A stretch of 7,819 nucleotides of DNA, from NCBI GenBank assembly GCA_945956975.1, contig CAMFKC010000087.1, positions 1 to 7,819 on the forward strand. The letters run 5' to 3'. The notes under the pieces were generated by a model. That model saw only the letters and a program-made list of their open reading frames with translations, did not search any database and had not been told where the DNA came from. The position numbers and the translations under genes were made by a program. The stretch is from an uncultured Methylocystaceae bacterium (lineage in GTDB: Bacteria > Pseudomonadota > Alphaproteobacteria > Rhizobiales > Beijerinckiaceae). Below, piece after piece: positions 1-5,863 of this stretch. Every line of letters begins with the position of its first letter. The stretch's first letter is position 1.

Positions 1-954
1 GCCATGGACCAGCCCAAGCACGACGAGCAGCGCAAGATCGTGCAGCCCATCGTCTCGCCGGCCAATCTCGCGAAGTTCGAGGGCCTGATCCGCAGCCGCA
101 TCCAGAACACGCTGGATTCGCTGCCGCGCGGCGAAGCCTTCGACTGGGTCGACAAGGTCTCCATCGAACTGACCGGCCAGATGCTGGCGACGCTGTTCGA
201 CTTCCCGTTCGAACAGCGCCGCAAGCTGACCTACTGGTCCGATGTCGCGACGACCGATCTCAACAATCCCGAGCGCCTCATCAACTCCGAGGAAGAGCGC
301 GAGGCCGTCTTCGGCGAATGCCTGGGCGCCTTCATGCAGCTCTGGAACCAGCGCGCCAACGCCAAGGAACTCGGCGGCGACCTCATCTCCATGCTGGTGA
401 GCGGCGAAGCCACGCGCAACATGAACCCGCGCGAATATCTCGGCAATGTCATCCTGCTGATCGTCGGCGGCAACGACACGACGCGCAACTCGATGACGGG
501 CTCGGTCTGGTTCTTCAATCAGAACCCCGGTGAGTACGCCAAGCTCCGCGCCAATCCCGCGCTGCTCGAATCCGCCGTGCCGGAGATCATCCGCTACCAG
601 ACGCCGCTCGCCTACATGCGCCGCACGGCGCTCGTCGACACGGAAGTCGGCGGGAAGACGATCAAGAAGGGCGAGAAACTCGCCATGTGGTACATCTCGG
701 GCAACCGCGATGGCGATGCGATCGAGAACCCCGATCAGTTCATCATCGACCGCGAACGTCCGCGCCAGCATCTCTCCTTCGGCTTCGGCATCCATCGCTG
801 CGTCGGCAATCGCCTCGGCGAACTGCAACTGAAGATCCTCTGGGAAGAGATCCTGAAGCGGGACATGAAGATCGAGGTTCTCGCGCCGCCCAAGCGCGTC
901 TTCTCGTCCTTCGTGCACGGCTATTCGCAGCTGATGGTGAAGATCGCGCCCTGA
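1..954 (+). CDS. Cytochrome P450, CYP153-type terminal alkane/fatty-acid hydroxylase (5'-truncated)
   Basis: A heme-thiolate monooxygenase; CYP153 members hydroxylate the terminal carbon of medium-chain alkanes, alcohols or fatty acids using electrons from a ferredoxin and its reductase. The reading frame is open from base 1, so the N-terminus lies outside the window. Numbered from the Met at base 4 (an internal Met: the following DQPKHDEQR matches the conserved helix-C region), the visible part has the I-helix oxygen-activation motif GGNDTT (155-160), the ExxR motif EIIR (194-197) and the heme loop FGFGIHRCVG (259-268) with ligand Cys266. The C-terminal text (RVFSSFVHGY) and the GGNDTTRNS stretch are what I associate with CYP153 specifically. 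About 100-120 residues are probably missing compared with a full enzyme. No ferredoxin or ferredoxin reductase gene follows; the next gene is on the opposite strand. P450 identity is certain, CYP153 assignment very likely, substrate unknown. Confidence 0.93.
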   Translation, partial: AMDQPKHDEQRKIVQPIVSPANLAKFEGLIRSRIQNTLDSLPRGEAFDWVDKVSIELTGQMLATLFDFPFEQRRKLTYWSDVATTDLNNPERLINSEEEREAVFGECLGAFMQLWNQRANAKELGGDLISMLVSGEATRNMNPREYLGNVILLIVGGNDTTRNSMTGSVWFFNQNPGEYAKLRANPALLESAVPEIIRYQTPLAYMRRTALVDTEVGGKTIKKGEKLAMWYISGNRDGDAIENPDQFIIDRERPRQHLSFGFGIHRCVGNRLGELQLKILWEEILKRDMKIEVLAPPKRVFSSFVHGYSQLMVKIAP

Positions 955-974
955 GCCGACGGGCGGTTGCCGTT

Positions 975-999
975 CCCTCTCCCGCGCAGCGGGGGAGGG
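975..999. terminator. GC-rich hairpin between convergent genes (possible bidirectional terminator or dispersed palindrome)
   Basis: Arms CCCTCTCCCGC (975-985) and GCGGGGGAGGG (989-999) can form an 11-bp stem with one G-U wobble and a 3-nt loop (GCA). It sits in the 62-bp gap between the stop codons of the P450 and the convergent mfnE-like gene, so it could end transcripts from both sides. Neither flank has a T-run, so it is not a textbook intrinsic terminator. CCCTCTCCC/GGGAGAGGG-type palindromes are common dispersed intergenic elements in alphaproteobacterial genomes, so it may be one copy of such a family. Confidence 0.5.
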
Positions 1000-1016
1000 C
1001 CGGGAGCGGGCCCGCG

Positions 1017-1640
1017 TTACGCCCCGCGCATCGCCGTCACACGCGCGCCGGGCACGCGCCCCTCGGCCAGCAGGGCCTCCGCGTCGTGACATGCGCCCGG
1101 CCCGGCGATCCAGATCGGGCATTGCGCCAGCATCGCGAAATCGGGAAAGCGCGCGTCCACCATCGCGCGTTTCGCGAGCCATGCCGTCGAAACCGGCGTC
1201 GGCGGATCGGACTCCTCGATCAGCAGCAGATGCGCCGCTCCGAATTTGCCTGCGAGCCACGCCGCCAAAGAGTCCGAGGAAATGTCGGCTGTCGCAGGAA
1301 TGTCGGTCGCAGCGGAGACCATGCGCGAGGGCGCCCACACGGCGATGTGCTTGGCCCCAATGGCCGTGCGCAGCGTCTCTTCCGTCTCCGCGACGACCGG
1401 CGACGGCCGCACGGCCGCCAGCGCGACCGCATATTGATCCATAGCCAGCGCGGCGATCTTCTGCGCCGCCAGCGCATTCAGTCCCATTGCCTGAGCGGCG
1501 GCGCGCGCCCCGCCGCCGAACGGTCCGCCGCCCGGCGCGATCACCAGCGCGCCTGGCCAGGCCGCCAGCGCATAGAGCCACGCCTTCAGATGCGGCGTCG
1601 TCGCCAGCCCGTCGCCGATGCGCGCGACGAGCAGGCTCAT
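1017..1640 (-). CDS. mfnE: MfnE-like amino-acid-kinase-fold protein (methanofuran biosynthesis)
   Basis: A 207-residue protein resembling MfnE, [5-(aminomethyl)furan-3-yl]methyl phosphate kinase, a cytoplasmic member of the amino acid/uridylate kinase fold. MfnE phosphorylates the furan precursor to a diphosphate before coupling to tyramine-glutamate. Visible hallmarks are the glycine loop PGGGPF (36-41), an AxxMDQYA helix (66-71), a WAP element (102-104) and the nucleotide/substrate segment DISSDSLAAWLA (119-130). Its ATG overlaps the stop of the mfnB-folB fusion as ATGA, so it is translationally coupled as the second gene of the unit, which supports the pathway assignment. Oddities: the N-terminal phosphate-binding motif usually reads like KxGGS in this fold, but here it is RIGDG (7-11), and LLLIEESD (138-145) stands where I expect a lysine-containing strand end. 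The kinase may therefore be altered or specialised. The alternative is a diverged amino-acid-kinase-fold protein of unknown activity. Confidence 0.72.
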   Translation of the reverse strand: MSLLVARIGDGLATTPHLKAWLYALAAWPGALVIAPGGGPFGGGARAAAQAMGLNALAAQKIAALAMDQYAVALAAVRPSPVVAETEETLRTAIGAKHIAVWAPSRMVSAATDIPATADISSDSLAAWLAGKFGAAHLLLIEESDPPTPVSTAWLAKRAMVDARFPDFAMLAQCPIWIAGPGACHDAEALLAEGRVPGARVTAMRGA

Positions 1641-2743
1641 GCCTGCGTCTCGCGCTTTGGCAGCCCGCGGAACGGCGCGCGCTGCTTTGCGGGCTCGATC
1701 GACTGCTCGCGCTCGATCTCGACGCCGACTGCGCCTTCGATGATGTCGAGCTTCTCCACGCGCACCCGCACGCGCTTCACGCGCTTGTCGCGCAGCGCGG
1801 CGGCGGCGATCTCCTCCGCCATCGTCTCGACGAGCTTCACATGGCCGGACTGGATCATGCGGCGGATGGCGTCGACGATCACGTCATAGGAAACGATGTC
1901 GCCGAAATCATCCGCAACGCGCTTCGCACGCGGCACTTCCGCTTCCACATTGAACCGCATGCGCTGACGCTTCTTGGTCTCGTAATTGTAGGCGCCGATG
2001 TTCGCGTCGACGAGAAAGTCGCGCACGAAGATCTTGTCGGTCTGCTGCGGTCCGCCGCCCGCGTGCAGCCCCGCGTCCATCAGCGCGCGGATTGCGGCGA
2101 CCGCGTCGCGGTCGATGCCGCCCTGCCGGTCCCCCGCGCCGCACAGCGCGCTGCGGAAGCCGAGGAAGTCCGCATCGAGCGCCACGAGGCGCGGCACGTC
2201 GGGCGCCTCCAGCGAGCCCGAGACGCCCGCCATCAAGCCAGCCGCGCGACATTTCTCAATGAAGTCGGCGGCGTCGGCGGCGTCCAGCGTTTCCAGAAAG
2301 CGCCCGCGCGTCTTGTCCACGGTGTCGAGCATGGCGCCGGCGAAACCGGCGGCCGCCATTTCCTCGATCATGCCGAGCGGCGGCTTCCGGTCCGCCAGCA
2401 GGACGGCGACGAGTTGCACGTCCTCGGTGAGCGGCGCGAGCGTCACGATCTTCGCGCGCGCGTCGGCCTCGTTGGCGAAGCCGACCTTCACGATGTCGGC
2501 GCCGGCGTCGCGCAGGGTCTCGACCGCGGCGAAGAGGCGCGTTCCAATGAGATCGAGCCCGCCTGCCGCCGCGCTCACCGGCCTGGCGCCGGCGACCGCG
2601 CGCACGATCTCCGCCACCACGTCCGCCGCCGGCGCTCCCAGAGCGCCGCGCGCGGGATCCGTGCAGTCGACGATATCGGCGCCGCAGTCGAGCGCGATCC
2701 GCGCTTCGGCGGGACTGACGACGCTGGCGAGAAAGGCTGTCAT
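1637..2743 (-). CDS. mfnB: MfnB-FolB fusion: (5-formylfuran-3-yl)methyl phosphate synthase domain plus dihydroneopterin aldolase domain
   Basis: A 368-residue two-domain cytoplasmic protein. Residues 1 to about 232 match MfnB (former DUF556), which joins two glyceraldehyde-3-phosphate molecules into the furan phosphate of methanofuran. Supporting motifs are DCTDPARGALGA (26-37), DIVKVGF (83-89, Lys86), MLDTVDK (138-144, Asp140 and Lys144), GVSGSL (173-178) and LGFRSALC (194-201). Residues about 236-348 are a FolB-like dihydroneopterin aldolase. It holds Glu255 in IGAYNYE, Tyr286, Glu306 in VKLVE and Lys331 in EKLD, with nearly the same spacing as the Staphylococcus aureus enzyme (E22, Y54, E74, K100, from memory). 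The aldolase would give 6-hydroxymethyl-dihydropterin, a precursor of folate and of tetrahydromethanopterin. Oddity: position 28, where I expect the Schiff-base lysine of MfnB (Lys27 in the M. jannaschii enzyme), is Thr. The ATG at 2743 has AGGAA 12 bases upstream, a long spacing. The unit continues into the mfnE-like gene. Confidence 0.82.
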   Translation of the reverse strand: MTAFLASVVSPAEARIALDCGADIVDCTDPARGALGAPAADVVAEIVRAVAGARPVSAAAGGLDLIGTRLFAAVETLRDAGADIVKVGFANEADARAKIVTLAPLTEDVQLVAVLLADRKPPLGMIEEMAAAGFAGAMLDTVDKTRGRFLETLDAADAADFIEKCRAAGLMAGVSGSLEAPDVPRLVALDADFLGFRSALCGAGDRQGGIDRDAVAAIRALMDAGLHAGGGPQQTDKIFVRDFLVDANIGAYNYETKKRQRMRFNVEAEVPRAKRVADDFGDIVSYDVIVDAIRRMIQSGHVKLVETMAEEIAAAALRDKRVKRVRVRVEKLDIIEGAVGVEIEREQSIEPAKQRAPFRGLPKRETQA

Positions 2744-2769
2744 TGCGGGGCCCGGTTCCTGTCGCCAGC

Positions 2770-2798
2770 GTCATAGGTCTAACGCGCGGCGCCTGCAA
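2770..2798 (-). promoter_or_regulatory. Candidate sigma-70-like promoter of the mfnB-mfnE unit
   Basis: On the minus strand, TTGCAG (2798-2793) is followed after 17 bases by TATGAC (2775-2770), partial matches to the -35 and -10 boxes, upstream of the mfnB ATG at 2743. The rest of the 146-bp divergent gap (2744-2889) is GC-rich, with a GCGGCCGC palindrome and no convincing operator. The match is modest (3/6 and 4/6), so this is a suggestion only. Confidence 0.25.
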
Positions 2799-2889
2799 TG
2801 GAGCTATCGCGGCCGCGCGCTTGCCGGGCGCAGGGTCCGCCGCTAGCTTCGCGGTCCCCTCAGACCCCAGCCGCCGAAAGTCTCTCGAT

Positions 2890-3861
2890 ATGCGCGCCAT
2901 CATCGTCGCCGACCGCAACCGCGCCGCTGTGGGCGAAGTCGACAGGCCCGAGCCGGGACCCGGCGAAATCCGGGTGAAGGTGCGCGCCGCCGCGCTCAAC
3001 CGCGCGGACCTGCTCGTGCTGGCCGGCCACCAGCACGGCGCCGTTGGCGGCGCGGGCGCGATCGTCGGCCTGGAATGCGCCGGCGAGGTCGAGAGCCTCG
3101 GCGCCGGCGTGACCGAGTTCGCAATCGGCGACCGTGTCATGTGCTCGGCGCGTCACGCCATCGCCGAATATGCCGTGACCGACGCCGGCCGCGCGATCCG
3201 CATCGCGCCGGGGCTTGGTTTCGAGCAGGCCGCGACCCTGCCGGTCGCGTTGCAGACGATGCACAACGCGATCGTCACCGCAGGGCGGCTGAGGAAGGGC
3301 GAGAGCGTGCTGATCCAGGGCGCAAGCTCCGGCGTCGGCCTGATGGCTCTGCAGATCGCCAAATTCATGGGCGCGGGCCTCGTCATCGGCACGTCCACCA
3401 ATCCGGAGCGGCGCGCGCGATTGAAGGAATTCGGCGCCGATCTCGCGCTCGATTCGCGCGATCCGCAATGGGCCGAGGCCGCGCGCGAGGCGACCGGCGG
3501 CAAGGGCGTTGATGTCATTATCGACCAGATTTCCGGCTATGCCGCAAACGCCAACATGCAGGCCGCCGCCGTGCTCGGCCGTATCGTCAACGTCGGCCGT
3601 CTTGGCGGCATGAAGGGCGAGTTCGATTTCGATCTCCATGCGCTCAAGCGCATCGACTATGTCGGCGTCACATTCCGCACGCGCAGCGCCGAGGAGGTGC
3701 GCGAGATCGTGCACCTGATGCGCGCCGATCTGATGCCGGCCGTCGAAGCGGGCCGACTCGCTCTGCCCATCGACAAAACCTACCCATTCGCCGAGGCCGA
3801 CGCCGCCTTCGCGCACATGCGCGCGAACGCGCATTTCGGCAAGATCGTGCTGACGCTCTGA
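2890..3861 (+). CDS. Quinone oxidoreductase-like MDR dehydrogenase (zinc-independent type)
   Basis: A 323-residue cytoplasmic oxidoreductase of the medium-chain dehydrogenase/reductase superfamily, in the quinone oxidoreductase/enoyl reductase group (PIG3-like), which reduces quinones or activated double bonds with NAD(P)H. An N-terminal GroES-like domain carries NRADLL (37-42). The Rossmann domain has the nucleotide loop GASSGVG (144-150), and the family-typical VNVGRLGG (233-240) and C-terminal HFGKIVL (315-321) follow. The cysteine/histidine zinc ligands of alcohol dehydrogenases are not seen. The ATG at 2890 gives the conserved MRAIIV start and has a weak GAAAG five bases-long site 9 bases upstream; an upstream in-frame ATG at 2743 would add low-complexity residues and is rejected. 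It is probably co-transcribed with the hydroxyacid dehydrogenase 14 bases downstream. Substrate unknown. Confidence 0.85.
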   Translation: MRAIIVADRNRAAVGEVDRPEPGPGEIRVKVRAAALNRADLLVLAGHQHGAVGGAGAIVGLECAGEVESLGAGVTEFAIGDRVMCSARHAIAEYAVTDAGRAIRIAPGLGFEQAATLPVALQTMHNAIVTAGRLRKGESVLIQGASSGVGLMALQIAKFMGAGLVIGTSTNPERRARLKEFGADLALDSRDPQWAEAAREATGGKGVDVIIDQISGYAANANMQAAAVLGRIVNVGRLGGMKGEFDFDLHALKRIDYVGVTFRTRSAEEVREIVHLMRADLMPAVEAGRLALPIDKTYPFAEADAAFAHMRANAHFGKIVLTL

Positions 3862-3875
3862 TTCAGGAACACCGA

Positions 3876-4847
3876 ATGACCCGTATCGCCATCGTCGACG
3901 ACTATCAGAAGGTCGCGCTGTCTCTGGCCGACTGGACCAGCATCCCCGGCGCCGAGATCACCGTTTTCGACAAGCCCTTCGCCGACGAGGACGACGTTGT
4001 CGAGAAGCTCAAGGACTTCGAGATCGTCAGCACCATGCGCGAGCGGATGGAATGGCCGGCGAGCCTGTTCGCGCGTCTTCCCGCCCTCAAGCTGCTTTGC
4101 GTCACGGGCTTGCACCAGCGCCTGCTCGATCAGGCCGCTGCGACGAAGCATGGCGTCATCGTCTCGCACACGACGGCAGGCGCTTCGGTGCCCGCAACCG
4201 TCGAGCTGTGCGTCGCCCTGATTCTGGACGGCGCGCGCAACGTCGCGCGCGAAGATCGCGAAATGCGGCGCGGCGGGTGGCAGACGGGCCTCGGCATGAC
4301 TCTGCATGGCCGCCGCCTCGGCGTCGTCGGCCTTGGCCGCATCGGCGCGCGCGTCGCGGCCGTCGCGAAGGCGCTCGGCATGGAGATCGTCGCCTGGAGC
4401 CAGAACATGACGGCCGAGGCGGCGGCCGCCGCCGGCGCAACGCTGGTTGACAAGGAGACGCTGTTTCGCACGAGCGACGTCGTCACGCTGCATCTCGTGC
4501 TGGGCGAGCGTTCGAAGCATGTCGTCGGCGCACGCGAATTCGCGCAGATGCAGCCGCATGCGGTTCTCGTGAATACGTCGCGCGGCCCGCTGATCGACGA
4601 AGCTGCGATGATCGAGGCGATGCGCGCGCGCAAGATCGCGTGCGCGGCGCTCGACGTCTACGATACCGAACCGCTGCCTGCGGACCACCCGCTGCGCAGC
4701 CTCGACAATGTCGTGCTCTCGCCGCACCAGGGCTTCGTCACGCGGGACGTCTATACGGTCTGGTACGGCGACACGGTCGAGAACATCCGGGCTTATGCCG
4801 CGGGCGCGCCGATCCGCGTTCTCAATGCGGGCGTCGTCGGGAAATAG
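3876..4847 (+). CDS. D-2-hydroxyacid dehydrogenase family protein
   Basis: A 323-residue NAD(P)-dependent oxidoreductase interconverting a 2-oxoacid and a D-2-hydroxyacid (glyoxylate/hydroxypyruvate reductase and phosphoglycerate dehydrogenase relatives). The Rossmann motif GLGRIG lies at 152-157, and the catalytic triad is Arg236 in NTSRGPLID, Glu265 in DTEPLP and His284 in LSPHQGF. After the second strand of the cofactor fold the sequence is AWSQN (173-177). It lacks the acidic residue that favours NAD, so NADP use is possible. There is no C-terminal ACT domain, so it is not a classical full-length SerA. The start is well supported by AGGAA (3865-3869) six bases before the ATG, and the gene follows the MDR gene by 14 bases, suggesting an operon. 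Its stop lies 3 bp from the stop of the convergent msrQ-like gene. Family certain, substrate not determinable. Confidence 0.9.
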   Translation: MTRIAIVDDYQKVALSLADWTSIPGAEITVFDKPFADEDDVVEKLKDFEIVSTMRERMEWPASLFARLPALKLLCVTGLHQRLLDQAAATKHGVIVSHTTAGASVPATVELCVALILDGARNVAREDREMRRGGWQTGLGMTLHGRRLGVVGLGRIGARVAAVAKALGMEIVAWSQNMTAEAAAAAGATLVDKETLFRTSDVVTLHLVLGERSKHVVGAREFAQMQPHAVLVNTSRGPLIDEAAMIEAMRARKIACAALDVYDTEPLPADHPLRSLDNVVLSPHQGFVTRDVYTVWYGDTVENIRAYAAGAPIRVLNAGVVGK

Positions 4848-4850
4848 CGG

Positions 4851-5744
4851 CTACCGCGATTGCGCGCCGCGCATCGCGGGTCGCGCCGCGCCTTTGTTCG
4901 GCGATGCAAGCCGCCGCGCCCAGCCCAGGATGGCAAGCGCAACGCCCGCAATCGCCGCCCACCAGCACGGCCGCAAGCCGAGATCGAAGCTGAAGTCGGC
5001 GCCGATCAGCGCGTCGAACGGCGCGCCCATGGACAGCGTGTAATAGCCGGCTTCGACCAGAGCGACGAGGGCCGTCGTTGCAACCGCTATCGCCAGCGTG
5101 AGGGTTGCCGTCAGCGTCTGGCCGAACCGTCGGGGCAGCCGCAGAAACCCGAGCAGGGCGAAAATCCCCGCCATCGCCGTCGGCTCGCTCACGTCGAGCT
5201 TCGACTGCATGAAGAAATGCACGAGGCTAAGAAGCACGATGGCGTAGACCAGCATGTGCAGCCGTTTCCAGCGCTGCGCGCCGAGCCGCCGCACGGCGCT
5301 GTCGGTCGAGGTCGCCGCAAGCGCGGCCAGAAGCAGCAGGCCGATCGTGCCGATCAGCAGATAGATGCGGGCGAAAATCTCGTGCGCGACAACGGCGAGG
5401 TTGAACGACTTGTCGGCCACGAACACGACGAAATGCACCACCATCCAGACGAAGACGGAGACGCCCAGTATCCTGCGCGTCGCGACCAGACGCGGCAGCC
5501 GCAGCAATTCGACGGCGGGCGTCACCGCCAGCGTGACCGCAAGCAGCCGGATCGCCCACAGACCCGTCTGGTGGGAAACTTCGGTCAGCGGGCGCGGACC
5601 GAGATCGGCTGTCGCAATGCGCCAGAGGATCGGCAGTGCAGGGGCGACCGCAATCGCCAGCGCAAGGGCCCGGAGAACCGAGAAAGCGCCGGTGCGGTCG
5701 CGCCAGAGCGCGAGCGGCGCAAGAGGTGAGGCTGACGAAGTCAC
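4851..5744 (-). CDS. msrQ: MsrQ/YedZ-like heme-binding membrane protein with C-terminal extension
   Basis: Inner-membrane heme b protein that, in MsrPQ, passes electrons from the respiratory chain to the periplasmic methionine sulfoxide reductase MsrP. With a GTG start at 5744 it has 297 residues, beginning VTSSASPLAPLALW before the first hydrophobic helix (VLRALALAIAVAPALPILW, about 23-41). Conserved elements are HQTGLWAIRLL, RRILG and WKRLHMLVY. Candidate heme ligands His104, His163 and His176 have nearly the spacing I recall for E. coli His91, His151 and His164. The longest frame starts with ATG at 5882 but would run past the divergent MFS start and add an implausible N-terminus; a TTG at 5783 is another option. 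No msrP lies beside it. It is longer than the roughly 210-residue E. coli protein: about 85-90 extra residues at the C-terminus include two more hydrophobic stretches. Another ferric-reductase-like role is possible. Confidence 0.83.
   Translation of the reverse strand: MTSSASPLAPLALWRDRTGAFSVLRALALAIAVAPALPILWRIATADLGPRPLTEVSHQTGLWAIRLLAVTLAVTPAVELLRLPRLVATRRILGVSVFVWMVVHFVVFVADKSFNLAVVAHEIFARIYLLIGTIGLLLLAALAATSTDSAVRRLGAQRWKRLHMLVYAIVLLSLVHFFMQSKLDVSEPTAMAGIFALLGFLRLPRRFGQTLTATLTLAIAVATTALVALVEAGYYTLSMGAPFDALIGADFSFDLGLRPCWWAAIAGVALAILGWARRLASPNKGAARPAMRGAQSR
4854..4879 (+). terminator. Possible hairpin after the hydroxyacid dehydrogenase gene
   Basis: CCGCGAT (4854-4860) and ATCGCGG (4873-4879) form a 7-bp stem that can extend by three inner GC pairs, starting 7 bases after the dehydrogenase stop. 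It lies inside the 3' end of the convergent msrQ-like gene, since only 3 bp separate the two stop codons. There is no T-run, so it may be simple coding GC palindromy. Confidence 0.22.
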
Positions 5745-5769
5745 GCGGGTATCTACGCTGAAACTGCAA

Positions 5770-5832
5770 GTCTGGAGCGTCAAGATGCGCCTTGCCCCGC
5801 TCAATTTCGCGTGATCCTTTCCGCCTCCAGAC
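5770..5832. promoter_or_regulatory. Divergent control region with an 8-bp inverted repeat
   Basis: The 119-bp gap between the msrQ-like GTG (5744) and the MFS ATG (5864) contains GTCTGGAG (5770-5777) and its exact reverse complement CTCCAGAC (5825-5832), with centres 55 bp apart. Such paired sites in a divergent promoter could bind a shared regulator, but an 8-bp match can occur by chance. No clear -35/-10 pair was found in either direction. Confidence 0.3.
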
Positions 5833-5863
5833 GTCCGGCGAATGACGCTTCGGAGGCAACCCA

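Noticed and set aside
687..1889. A 400-residue plus-strand frame spanning the P450 end and the mfnE-like gene
   Set aside because: It crosses two real genes and their gap and is Arg/Pro/Ala-rich without motifs; a shadow frame.
1487..2776. A 429-residue plus-strand frame opposite mfnB-folB
   Set aside because: It has no domain content and unusual His/Arg/Val composition; the minus strand carries the motif-bearing protein.
2743..2889. N-terminal extension of the MDR gene from an upstream ATG
   Set aside because: The extra 49 residues are Ala/Gly/Arg-rich and outside the family fold; the ATG at 2890 gives the normal MRAIIV start and leaves room for divergent promoters.
3780..4727. A 315-residue minus-strand frame opposite the hydroxyacid dehydrogenase
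   Set aside because: It is highly charged and low in structure, overlapping a gene with a complete catalytic set on the other strand.
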